A stretch of DNA of 64,000 nt from Piezodorus guildinii. Lineage: Eukaryota > Arthropoda > Insecta > Hemiptera > Pentatomidae. The translations under genes were made by a program, and so were the position numbers. Below, piece by piece: positions 1 through 10,003 of the stretch. Each line of letters starts with the position of its first letter. Position 1 is the first letter of the stretch. The notes below the pieces were generated by a model that did not search any database, was not told where the DNA came from, and saw nothing but the letters and a program-made list of their open reading frames with translations. The DNA is taken from assembly GCA_023052935.1 (NCBI GenBank), contig CM041292.1, forward strand, positions 148,542,939-148,606,938, written 5' to 3'.

Positions 1-516
1 TATGACAAATTTTATTGTACCAGTGACAAGTTATTATACACTCATGTATTTTCAACAATTATGTCGAAGAGAAGAAGGATTTTCCACCCCAGGCTCTAAA
101 AATATCAGCTGCTAATCCAAGGGTCGGGCCCGATCAATTCAAGAGAAAGACAGTTGACACAAAGGTTAATTGCTTTTTCGATGACCTCTTTACTTTTTTC
201 AATTACTCAAAGCTCATGATTTGTCCAGTTAAACTATTTATTTCTAAAGTTTCCTCATCTTAAATTGTTCCTATATAGATAGGTATGTAAACTTCAATGT
301 AATAAAGAGCAAATAAAACACTATAAAATAATAACTAATGCATTACTTCATATGATATGAATGGAATTTGTAATAATTGAGACGTTGATTCCCAAAAGGT
401 ACTATATCCACATTAGAAAATTTTACAGGAAACGAAAAATCTGTCATTTATTTATTATTGGACCAATTTACGTGGTTCTTTTTTTTTTTTTTAATTAAAA
501 TCTAAATTTGATTTTT
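1..516. other. AT-rich non-coding flank
   Basis: No coding frame, RNA gene or repeat family was recognised here. A short GC-richer patch near 110-145 and a T-run at 480-492 just upstream of the first F1 copy are the only visible structure. Confidence 0.5.
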
Positions 517-2030
517 ACTTTCACTTACTATATGTAGTAAGGGAAAGTATTGCGATCGTAAAAATATTCGAATTCCAGTTTTCAACGGAAATATACGTTT
601 TAGGGTCCAAATAACCAAGTCCCGCAAAAAGGTCTGTATGTGTGTGTGTGGTAACTCCCAGGCGGAAACGATATGTCCTATGAAACTGAAATTTCATATT
701 TAAGACAAATATACGCCCGAGACGTTACAAAACTTTTTCCATCAAAATGAGCTTACCAGAAGAGCCACTTTATAAAAAGCATTTTGCACCTTTTTTCGAT
801 TTTCTCAAAAACGGTTCTGACGATTTTGATTAAACTTGCTATATCAATGTAAAATTTAATAGGCTTTAATGTCATGTAAGTTTCATTCTGATTGAAATAG
901 TATTACAGTGCTTAGATGCCGATATTTTAAATTTTCTTTCTCTAAAGTACCTTTAATTTTGTATATTATATAAAAATAACCATATTATCTTGTTAGCATT
1001 GATAAATAATTGCTAAATATGTATGTTGTGCGAATTTAAAAAATCTGGTGCGGACAACACACGACTTTCACTTAAATCGATTTTTAAAATCAATGAAAGA
1101 ATTTTCAAATACAGTTTAGAGATAAAAATACGCGAAACTATTTAGGAATTAATCAAATTGAATTTATATAGAAACGTGTGTTTTATTAAAAAATCTATTA
1201 TATTATTATCTAAAATAATCAGTTAGTTTTATCTTCTTCTCATCACTCTCTATTAACTTTAGCCCTGTCAGACCATTTTTATCCAAATAAAACCTACATG
1301 ATATTAAAGCACATTAAATTTTATATCGATATAGCGAGTTTAGTCAAAATCGTCGTAACTGTTTTCGAGAAAATCGAAAAAAGGTGCAAAATGCATGGTA
1401 TAAAGTGCCTCTTCTGGTAAGTTCATTTTGATGAAAAAAGTTTTGTAACGTCTCGGGCGTATAGTTGTCTTAAATATGAAATTTCAGTTTCATAGGACAT
1501 ACCGTTTCCGCCCGGGAGTTACCACACACACACACATACAGACCTTTTTGCGGGACTTGGTTATTTGGACTCAGGGGATCCTAAAACGTGTATTTCCGTT
1601 GAAAACTGGAATTCGAAAATTTTCACGATCGCAATACTTCCCCTTACTATATATAGTAAGAGAAAGTAAAAACAACAAAAGGAGAAAACTAAAAAATAAT
1701 TTTTAACGCAATTTTTTTTTTGAACATATGAACAGTAATATACATGTTTGATATACTGTTTGAAAGCTAAAAATTTTAGAAAAAAATATTATCTCAAACA
1801 CAAGTTTTTAAAAGTTAATAGATAGCGATGAAAAACCAATACAAGTAACTGATTATTTTAGAAAATAATAATAGATTAATAGATTTTTCTATCAAACACA
1901 TGTTTCAATAGAAATTCCATTTAATTAATTCTTTAACGGTTTCACTTGTTTTTATCTCTAACTGTATTTGGAAATTCTTTTATCGATTCTAAAAACAGAG
2001 GTAAGTGAAAGTCGTGTGTTGCCTGCAACA
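517..2030 (+). mobile_element. F1 element copy, split by a nested F1
   Basis: The left part (517-1042) begins with the palindromic F1 head ACTTTCACTTAC...GTAAGGGAAAGT, continues through the TG-rich stretch near 635-650, and stops at the motif GCGAATTT. The right part resumes after 1666 and runs to the terminal GTAAGTGAAAGTCGTGTGTT at 2001-2020. Matching copies at 13.9, 22.4, 23.3, 44.5 and 56.1 kb define both ends. The interruption is a second F1 in the opposite orientation. Short ORFs in it are chance frames: they are not conserved between copies. It is probably a non-autonomous DNA element; the superfamily is not recognised. Confidence 0.8.
1043..1666 (-). mobile_element. Nested, internally deleted F1 element with TAAAAA direct repeats
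   Basis: Read on the minus strand this has the F1 head (the complement of CTTACTATATATAGTAAG, near 1643-1660) and the F1 right end (CTGGTGCGGACAACACACGAC on the plus strand near 1045-1065). The F1 middle, between the GCCCTGTCAGACC motif and the right third, is missing. The hexamer TAAAAA flanks it at 1037-1042 and 1667-1672, and removing the insert rejoins the outer F1 sequence. This is the clearest evidence in the window for where F1 begins and ends. Confidence 0.75.
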
Positions 2031-2559
2031 TATTTGTAAGCTTGTTACCATCTCATTTTTCCAAAATATTGCATTTTTCCGATCTTTTTTAAACAATATA
2101 ATATGGATATATTACTTTTTGAAAAGAATCAAAAGGAATATAGTACATTTTGAAGAATATAACGTGCGGTAAGTTGGTAACAGTCACTATATCCTTCCTA
2201 ATACAACATTACTAATAACTAACGTCTTTATATTGTTAATTACAAAGTTATATATATTTTCTTTTTCTTCCTCTGAGAAATATCTTTCTTTGTTGGTTAA
2301 TTACATTGATTATCTATTTTTCATAAATAAAGTAAATATTTAAAGGACACTTTATCATCATCTATATCACTATAACAAGAAAGTATGTAATTATAAAAAA
2401 ATTTTAAACTTGTATTTAATATTTGTGTGAGTCAGTAATATGCCACGATGTTTCATTTTTAGTTTATTACTAGTTAACTATTCACTGAATAGTTTTTTGT
2501 TTTTGTTTAATGCCTGAAACGCTGCTTTAAGGTTCTAAACCAGAAGTTCATCGAAATAC
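2031..2559. other. AT-rich sequence without recognised content
   Basis: No coding frame, RNA gene or known repeat is visible between the F1 copy and the GC-richer block that follows. Confidence 0.4.
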
Positions 2560-2960
2560 TTGTGCATCATTAGAGATGGAAGGGTGTCCAAACTATGGCC
2601 AAGTTATAGAAACAGTTGGCAATTACCGAGAAGGAATGCTTGGAGTGGAAGTGGCGCCTGTCTTGGAATGGTTAATCCCCGGATTCAGCGTTGCTCAGGG
2701 TACATCACAACTAGGCTAAGAACGATAATAGGCACAATAGTAGGAGCATTAGTGGTCACAATGCTCCTCTGAATGCGGCTTAGCCCTCAGGAGGAGGAGA
2801 GGAGTTGAGCAATTTCCCACAGTAATTTATTTCAGGATCACAAATCTCCTGACAACTCGACGCTTAAATAACAAACAGTTCGTAAATACAGGCAAGGGGA
2901 CCCACCACCGCGATGCTGTATCATCTTGAATAAACATCTTCCTTTAAGGTTATAACTAGA
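2560..2960. other. GC-richer block, possible 3' remnant of a non-LTR retrotransposon
   Basis: A 70-codon open frame lies at 2560-2772 (+). The block carries CTCAGGAGGAGGAGAGGAG near 2786, then a segment with GACCCACCACCGCGATG near 2900 and GAATAAAC near 2927 that could be a 3' untranslated remnant with a polyadenylation motif. No protein motif is clear, so the retrotransposon reading is a guess from composition and layout. Confidence 0.25.
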
Positions 2961-2972
2961 GACCGGAATTTC

Positions 2973-3068
2973 GTGCAGTAAAAAGACGAAAAACGTGCAG
3001 CAAAAACATCGAAATGTGCAATATTGTGGAGTGAAAATCTCGAAATGTGCAAAATAGTGCAGCAAAAC
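2973..3068. repeat. Degenerate tandem repeat, unit about 21-31 bp
   Basis: Units of the form GTGCAGCAAAAACATCGAAAT recur head to tail about four times, with GTGCA- or GTGCAG-starting variants at 2973, 2995, 3016 and 3047. The units differ by small indels. Confidence 0.5.
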
Positions 3069-3374
3069 CCCAAAAATAAAATTGAGGGTATATATTACTC
3101 AAACGTCCAAAACTAAATTTACCTAAATCTATATGGAATAAAAACCAAAATAAAAAAAAAAATACACGAAACACGTGAATAAAAGATCTATATACAATTT
3201 TTTTTATAACTAGACAAAATTATCTAATTCATTGACCAGTTTAATAAAATAATTGATCATCAATCAATTATTTAATGTTTTTTAATGTAAAATAAAAGCT
3301 CAAAAGTTATTTAATTATCAATCTCTATAGTTAAATATTGTTTATACGTAGTTAATATAGGTAAATTTGATAGG

Positions 3375-4345
3375 TGGTACCAGGAACTGGATTGGTGGTC
3401 CAAATGGCTGGAGTGGTGGTTACTGTGGATGGAGTGCTCGTTCCTGTTGTCGAATCGGAGCTCTCAGTTGCTGAACTGGCAACTCTATCTGTGTTCCGTT
3501 ATTATGAGCTGGTGGGTTGATTGATGTATTTTGACGAAGATCTGGAAATTCTGGATGAGGTTGTTCTGGGCGGTATGTTCGGGAACTTGGTTGAATCCTT
3601 AACTCCTTCAGAACTTGGCACCTACGTTCGCTGGGGTTTCCCTTGCCTTCGTACAAGTTGCGCTGTCGTGGCTAAGACCACATCTAACACAACGTGGAGG
3701 GTGGTTACTGTACGTTTTCGCGTGACCGCATCTACTTCTACTCAATAATATATATATAACCCCAAAAAGATTTTAATTGTAGGTTGATTTGGAGAGGTCA
3801 ACGAAAAACATGGGGAGTGGGTTTTTTTAGCCTAGAAATCACATTAGTTATGTTTACAACATTATAACTCAATTTTTCGATATCTTTTTTAACTTACGTA
3901 ATAGGGGTAGTGTGGTGGAGGTTTTTCACGACTATCCTGTGGTTTTTGTCTTCGAGAAGTTGATAAGTACGAATATCAGCTTCTGAGTTCTCAAGGCTGA
4001 TTACTAATTTTCGAAATACTTCTGAGGTAAAGGGGTAAACAGCGTAGTTGTAAGGTGAAATGAATTTGGAAACGGTTTGTTTTCTAATAATGTGATGAAA
4101 GCTTGGTAATCTTGGATGCCGTTAATGTATATTGGAGGCGGTTTGTCTTATTGGGGAATTTAGCATTGTCGGTAGGCTCATCTATTTTTATCTATCTTTA
4201 AATTTTTTAATGGAGCATAAGTGTTACTTACTGTGATGGGCATGTCATTTCCTGCAACTGTTGTTTTTTGCCTTCGTGGATCCCTGGATTCAGCTGGCAA
4301 GTTCCTTTTCTTCCCGGTAACTAAGTCGAAGGCATCACGTAATGT
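3375..4345 (-). pseudogene. Broken Jockey-type gag (ORF1) remnant
   Basis: ORF1 of Jockey-type retrotransposons is an RNA-binding, nucleocapsid-like protein. On the minus strand this stretch gives, in order, pieces of that protein. A PPPIYINGIQDYQ-like N-terminal motif lies near 4100-4140. The segment IVVKNLHHTTPIT lies near 3905-3945 and matches the RVVIRNLHPSTPIT region of the intact ORF1 at 32632-33921. The knuckle GHAKTYSNHPPRCVRCG (3668-3718) comes next, with the expected Cys of GHxxxxC changed to Ser. A Pro/Thr-rich C-terminal tail falls at 3375-3480. The pieces sit in different frames with stops between them. No ORF2 follows downstream. Confidence 0.65.
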
Positions 4346-4605
4346 TCATCGTGATTTAAGCCAAATACACCTTCCCACTTCCCCCAAAACATTGCGTTAA
4401 GGTGGAGTGCATATCAGCTGTAGGTCTCACCTTGACTTACAATTTAGACTTAGGTCCCTTCAGTCTTCAATTTGCAACCAAAAGAATAAAATTTAGTCAA
4501 AAGAATTGCCTGAATTCAAATAAACTTTTTTTTTTAAATATAGGTTATTTATAGTTATCAAGTACCATATGCTATTTATAATCAGCTAATATAAATATAA
4601 ATTAA

Positions 4606-4746
4606 ATATATTTAATAAAACATATGTTTCTATTAAAATTCAATTTAGTTAATTTTTAAACAATTTATATTTATCTCAAATTTATTAAATTGATTTGAAA
4701 ACTCTTAAATTGATAAGGTAAAAATCGTTTGTTGTGCGTAATGTTT
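4606..4746 (+). mobile_element. F1 right-end fragment
   Basis: TTTAATAAAACATATGTTTC through TGATAAGGTAAAAATCGTTTGTTGTGCG matches the last 140 bp of F1 in a diverged form. The terminal GTAAGTGAAAGTC has decayed to GGTAAAAATC. The left two thirds are absent. Confidence 0.55.
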
Positions 4747-6061
4747 TAAAAGCGTATAATGTGGAAAAGTGGTAGGGTTAAAGCTGCTAAGTAAATTAGC
4801 GACAAGCAATAAGAGAACTCGGTCAAGAGAGCTGCTGATTGAACCCCATCCTCCTGATTAGGTAGGGCAATTAGAGGAGGCCAGTAGCATCATAACTCCT
4901 CTCCAGTCAGCTCTGGTCGATAACACCACTGTTGGGGGCTAAAGAAAGAAGTTAAAAAAAGAGGGTGAGTGAAACGTAACATGGTTGTAGACGAAATGGA
5001 CTCTAAGTACTAAACTTCAATGATTTATTTCGTTTTCAAGAATTAATATTAATAATCGACCAATCTAAACAAATACGTCTATTTCTAAAATTTGATAATT
5101 TGCGATTTTTTCAGTAGGCTTAATTATTAACCTCTCCAAACTAGTCCTCGTGATTCGTCTTCAACGTCAGCCAATAGATTTCATAAAATAAACTGAGCAA
5201 TATACGGGGAAAACTATGCCAACTGAATGTAGCTACCCATTATATAGGTCCCAAAATCAATATTAATTTATAAAATTTATACTTATGACCCATAAATCGG
5301 CCATTTGTAAAGTTACAAAAAAATATACAGGAAAGGTTTATTGTATTCACTGTACAGAATATCTGAGAAAAGGAATTTTGCCACTTCTTATTCTTCTTTA
5401 AACAGTCATTAACCATTAGTCTATGGTCTCGTTTTTTATAATATTGGAAATATATTATATGCTATATTTATGTGCTAATATTATACATATATATAGTTCT
5501 TCAAATCATTAGAGCTTTGCCAAATTTATAAAAGTATACACTTTTTTTTTTTTTCAATCAATGAAAGAACTAATCTAACGCAAACAACTCGAGACTTATC
5601 GAATAATAAACCATAAAAACAATATATATCACTAACATTTCCGAAAATAGTTAAACATTGCCATTAAAAAAAAAAGGTAGTATCGCCTTAGGTTTCATTA
5701 TAAAAAGGTCAATTATGTAGGTTTGGCTTGTTTACTGTGAGAAGCTCCATCCAGTTTCTTTGGAAAATAGAAGATTGTCTCTTTGTGAAAATACAATACA
5801 GGGGTATCTCGAACGGGCTTTTCCCATATAATTGTGTCACCACTTGGAGTTTTTGAGCGCAAAAATATTTTGTATAACAAATATTTCATGTTTTATTTTC
5901 TCAGAATCACATGGTTTAATCAGATCAGTATATACTGGTTGAATCATTTGGTGAGGCCAACTTAATTCCAATCTCTTCTGTAGGGTCTGCATCTTTCTCG
6001 TACTTTTTTTTTTTAATGCAACGATCCTTTCTGGAACCAGAATAAGTAATACTTTTTTGAT
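4747..6061. other. Non-coding sequence with one GC-richer patch
   Basis: A GC-richer patch at about 4790-4945 has no recognised motif. The remainder is AT-rich with no coding frame, RNA gene or named repeat. Confidence 0.35.
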
Positions 6062-6362
6062 ACAGGAGCGGCTTGGCCTAATAGATAAACTATTAGACTA
6101 CTGTTCTCCGGGTTTCAGGTTCGAATCCCGGCTGCGACAGAATTATTTATTTTGCTTTTTCAGCCTTGAAGAGACCCTAGGGTTAGGAGTCCTGGGGCAC
6201 ATCCGGCCTTCTATAAACTGGGTACCAAAAATAGAGTAAAACCTATGGGCAGAGCGTCATTTAGGCTTAATCATTAATTTGCAATACTGTTTTACATGAA
6301 ACAGTACTAGTCTCTATAATTACTGAATCCAAGACCCTTCATGGGTTGTAGATATACAGGTT
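6062..6362 (+). repeat. SINE-A: tRNA-headed short interspersed element
   Basis: The head has an A-box-like TGGCCTAATAGA at 6074-6085 and a B box GGTTCGAATCC at 6118-6128, the RNA polymerase III promoter layout of a tRNA. A non-tRNA body follows (GAGACCCTAGGGTTAGGAGTC, CTATAAACTGGGTACC) and a 3' motif CCAAGACCCTTCATGGGTTG. Body and tail recur at 30005-30300, 40955-41118 and, reversed, at 62226-62463, which marks a dispersed SINE and not a functional tRNA gene. SINEs of this type are copied by a LINE reverse transcriptase in trans. Confidence 0.8.
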
Positions 6363-7115
6363 CTTTTTTTCTTTTCTTTTTAATGATTAAGCATAGTTGC
6401 CCCTTTCGCTAAAGTTATACAAGTTTACACTTCATACCGTTTATTATTTTCTAGAAGCGTGCTACATTTGCCAGTGCCTTCTCCATTTCGTGGACTCTAA
6501 TCTGTATGGAATATTTATCAATATAATTTTTCAATTTATTCCTTAAAAAAATTATAATTGTAAACCTCTTGTTTTTTATTTACATACTATGAGTTGTTCA
6601 AAATCGACCACATGCTTGTTTGCCGGTTAATGCCATGCTATGCTCTCTTGAATGGTCTTTTAGATGCGAACCGAAAATTGTTGCTCCTTTGGGGAGGGGC
6701 TGCTGTGACGAGAAGCCAAGGTTGAGCAAAATGGCGGGATATAATCGGATGGAGGGTGCCGTGAGTTCCGGTCTGAATGATATTGGCTCGGGACAACTCA
6801 ATCCCCCGCCAGGATTATTTCCGGCCCCGCTGGCTCCGGCTGGCTAACGAGCCACTTCCCCTCCCCGCCTCTCTCATTAGCCCTCAACTTCTTTATCACC
6901 TCTCGTCAAAACCAATCTGCTTTCCTCTTTACCTGCCCCTTTATTTTTTGACACTTAAATTTTAGGAAATATAGTTAGTTATATCTAAGCTGTCAAACAA
7001 ATATTACCTGTAGATAGGTTATGTTTCTTATAGACCCACATATAGTGTTCCTTTTTTTATATATTTTTTATTGCTTACATAATTGGAATTGTGCTAAATT
7101 TTGTTAAGCAGACAA
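6363..7115. other. Non-repetitive stretch with GC-rich island
   Basis: At about 6600-6905 the sequence becomes GC-richer (for example TTTCCGGCCCCGCTGGC, then C-rich tracts up to CATTAGCCCTC). No splice-bounded coding frame was convincing. It may be conserved non-coding sequence of the host gene, which is inference from composition only. Confidence 0.3.
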
Positions 7116-7119
7116 TATC

Positions 7120-7335
7120 GTGGTTTTGGTGTTGTAGCCAAGCAAGTTTTTGAGACTTACTTCGATATTTCCTGCGTAAAAATTGTTGTAGTTAAGCGGA
7201 CAATCTTCCAAAATATGGCTGATAGGTGGACGTTACAGTTTTCACAGTTCGCACCTGTATGCTTCTCGATATGATGTTCATATGTTCGCCGCATGTGGCC
7301 TATTCTTATTCGAGTAATAACAACTTCCGTTCTGT
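7120..7335 (-). pseudogene. C-terminal Cys/His region of I-type ORF2
   Basis: The minus strand encodes TRIRIGHMRRTYEHHIEK and, 4-5 residues on, a C-x2-C motif (CENC), then after a shift HILEDCPLNYNNF. This matches the well-known RxGHTxxTH...C..C...HxLxxCP region found after RNase H in I and R1-type elements. At least one frameshift and stops break it. It lies just downstream of the hAT insertion relative to the RNase H piece. Confidence 0.6.
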
Positions 7336-7461
7336 TCTTACTGTTACTTTTTAAGTTATTTGGGCCTTCGCTATTTTTCTAAAGCAGGGTGTTGCTGCCC
7401 ATATGTTTTCTCTAACACAGCAGATATCGGAGTTTTGAATGTTTGCCTCATTTCTATAGAT

Positions 7462-8573
7462 CGATGCTTCCCAACTAGTTTTCTGCGGACCAATTGTACG
7501 CCACAGACTATGTCCAGGGGTCCGCGATATGTCATCGGATTATTATTTCAAATTACTCATATTGGTAAAGTCTTCTTGACTGCTACTATAAAAATAACAA
7601 AAGTATATAGACAAATTCAAGATTCTAAGTGATATAATTACTGAAGATCACTGTCACAGATCATTGATACACCTCCATGTTAAGCCGGATTAAGACTGAC
7701 TCCCTTAGGCGTGGTTTATATTTATACCACTAGAAGAGTCTAAGAAGACTTATAGAAGAGTCTGGACACGTTCTAGGCACATCGAGAATTGTCCAGGTCC
7801 CAGAAGCCTCTAGCCAAATCTCGACCCCTCTTGGCTGTTGGTGTCTGCGTGGTTTACCTGACATTGTCCTTCATTCATTGTCATTGTGAATGTTACAGTA
7901 TTTTTTAACGTTTTGAAAATAAAAAGCTTAAAGGACAGATTTAACTTGGCATGAGGTAATGGACAATATATTTTTTTGCCAATCAATATTTAAATAAATA
8001 TCCATCTGTGATTAGTTTTAAATTTTAGTAACGTAATGTTTTGCGATTTGAAGTGTCGCGAAACCACGCGTAGCACCTGTAAAAAGAAAATTTTTTATTC
8101 ATAAATAAAACTTCTTTAGGCGCGAGCATAGAGTTACTCAATGTTTTGGATGAATTCAATGCAACGGTAACATGTTTTAGTTCTCTATTTGGCCACAAGT
8201 CGTATCGTTTTCATTATCACCATAATAAGTAGTACTTAAAGGTTATGATGTGTACTCTTCTAGATGTTAGTATACGTGTGTCTGTATTTATTTACTTTGT
8301 TGTTTTGTAACAAGAGATAGAGAAAAAGGCCAATATAAAATAAAATCATTTTTAACACAATGATAACATTAGAATGTCCTGATGAGCTATTAAAAATATT
8401 TTCAATTTATTTGAATGAAACATCAAAACCGTTCAAATATTACGAAGGGTGTTTTTTAACTTTTTATATATATATATATATATATATTATATACTTTTTT
8501 GATTTAGGGAGTTCTTGCCATTGAAGGGGTTGAATAAAGAGGTCCACCTAAAAATTATTGTTGGGAACCACTG
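7462..8573. mobile_element. Non-autonomous hAT-type element with 8-bp target duplication
   Basis: The left end reads CGATGCTTCCCAAC and the reverse complement of the right end reads CAGTGGTTCCCAAC, the latter a typical hAT terminus. It is flanked by CTATAGAT (7454-7461) and CTATAGAG (8574-8581), 7 of 8 identical, as expected for the 8-bp duplications made by hAT transposases. GCGGACC/GGTCC motifs just inside both ends extend the inverted repeat imperfectly. No transposase frame survives in the 1112 bp. A (TA)n run lies at about 8465-8487. Confidence 0.75.
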
Positions 8574-8639
8574 CTATAGAGAATTATGTGCCTCTTTTAC
8601 TGTTTATTCTGCCTTCTCATTACCTTAAACAAGATCTAC

Positions 8640-8995
8640 GTTAATTGAAAGATTTTTTACCATCAACGTTTGGCCTTCGCTTACACCATTTCGTTGGGAT
8701 GAATATTCTGAAATAGCATTAAGAAAGATAGGAAGTCTGTAAATATAACGAATTCACCATCTATACGCTGCATGATACTGTACATTGCTGCACTAATTGC
8801 ATAACTTTCTGTTCTGAAGTTGGAAACTGTTAGAGGAAGTCTGTACTTAGCTATATTGAAGTCAATAAAAGTGATATATACAACGTTGTTATATATGCAT
8901 TTAGCTATCCGTATTAATATGATTCCAATATTATATCCCCCTTTGATGTTTTGTATGTATTTATGCTGCGTAGGTAAAATCTGAGGTAATTTTTT
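8640..8995 (-). pseudogene. RNase H domain of I-type ORF2
   Basis: RNase H removes the RNA strand during retrotransposition. The minus strand gives FRTESYAISAAMYSIMQRI followed by VIFTDFLSFL. The ES-A-I-A and (I/F)-TD-x-L-S spacing reproduces the Glu and Asp positions of the catalytic core in I-clade RNase H domains, although the usual TDS is TDF here. A C-terminal stop follows NEMV. N-terminal strands are recognisable near 8890-8960 (NVVYITFIDFN). Confidence 0.6.
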
Positions 8996-9135
8996 ACTTG
9001 TATTTATGACCCTTTGACCTATTGAAAGTAATTGTAAGGTCCATCGGGGTTATTAGATCAATTGATCTTTCTATTTTCCATACAGAGTTAATATCATCAA
9101 AGTTTTTTTTATTACTTGGCAACAATAAAAAAAGA

Positions 9136-9495
9136 TTAGACAGTTTTTGGACTGCTTATACCTCTGATGGTTCGGATCTTGCTCCAAATTTCGTTAGCTG
9201 GGGTAGGGCCATTGATTGAAGATACGTACTGCTTCCAAGCCTCCTTTTTGCTATTTTTAATAACTCTCCTAGTTATGGCTCTTAAACGTTTAAACTCGAT
9301 TGCGTCTTGCACTGTTCTGCTCTTCCTAAATCTATTTAGGGCTCGTTTATTTGCTCTGATGGCATCACTACAATTTTTGTTCCACCATGGGACTATTGGA
9401 TGACTTGAGGATCTTGTAACCGTGGGAACTGTTTCCTTAGCAACATCTAGGATTAGTTCAGTAAGCTGAAATACTTCTTCATCAATCTTCTGCAA
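9136..9495 (-). pseudogene. ORF2 linker between endonuclease and RT, I-type element
   Basis: This 119-codon frame contains VPWWNKNCSDAIRANKRALNRF and KKEAWKQYVSSIN with NEIWSKIRTIRG. It matches the conserved segment between the endonuclease and reverse transcriptase of Jockey and I-type polyproteins (PWWN...C...W..Y...W..I+...G). It ends at a stop where the RT fingers should start. No RT palm motif is present before the RNase H piece. Confidence 0.7.
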
Positions 9496-9539
9496 ATGTG
9501 GTACGATTTACAGTTTTGTTTTTTTTTTACAAAATTTTA

Positions 9540-9880
9540 CCAATCAGCCAATTCGTACTTCCATCGAGCTATTGAAGATGCATTGTTGACCGCTTCTAAT
9601 GTGTTTATACCGATGAGGAAATAGTCACTCCCATTAAGGTGGTCCTTAGTGGCCTAATTTCTGATTTTATGTACGTACCTGGCATCTGAAAAACTAAGAT
9701 CGATTGCTGAGAAAGTATTGTTTTTGGCACTGAAGTGGGTATTTTCTCCTGAGTTTAATAGTAGATTAAAAGGATTTCTTTCTAAGAACTTTACAATGCT
9801 CCTACCTCTGTGGTTTAAATCTGGGAGAGAAGAACCCCACAAAGTGTGGTGTGCATTAAAGTCACCTAATAGAAGAAAGA
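9540..9880 (-). pseudogene. Endonuclease (EEP fold) C-terminal half, I-type ORF2
   Basis: The minus strand encodes LLLGDFNAHHTLWG (9835-9880), the GDFNAHH catalytic signature of apurinic-like endonucleases, and then NTFSAIDLSFSDA. After an in-frame stop near 9651-9653, NGSDYFLIGI marks the SDH box, with Tyr in place of the catalytic His. The N-terminal half of the domain is missing between this piece and the gag. The enzyme would have nicked target DNA for target-primed reverse transcription; this copy is dead. Confidence 0.65.
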
Positions 9881-10003
9881 GTAGTTGTTAAAGTTGAGTT
9901 GTTTGTGGGAGGGGCTTTTAAGTACTTGTCGTTACTTGTGTTTTCTTTAATTTTAATTTATTTTAATAAGTTTAAAATTTCTGTGGACCATATTTTGATG
10001 CTT

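Noticed and set aside
1476..1706. Short frames inside F1 copies (also 20464-20661, 23293-23487, 44469-44651, 56218-56418)
   Set aside because: They fall in different frames or are disrupted in other F1 copies, so F1 shows no conserved protein.
6062..6135. Functional tRNA gene with A and B boxes
   Set aside because: The head is followed by a SINE body repeated elsewhere, and a clean acceptor stem and anticodon arm could not be drawn.
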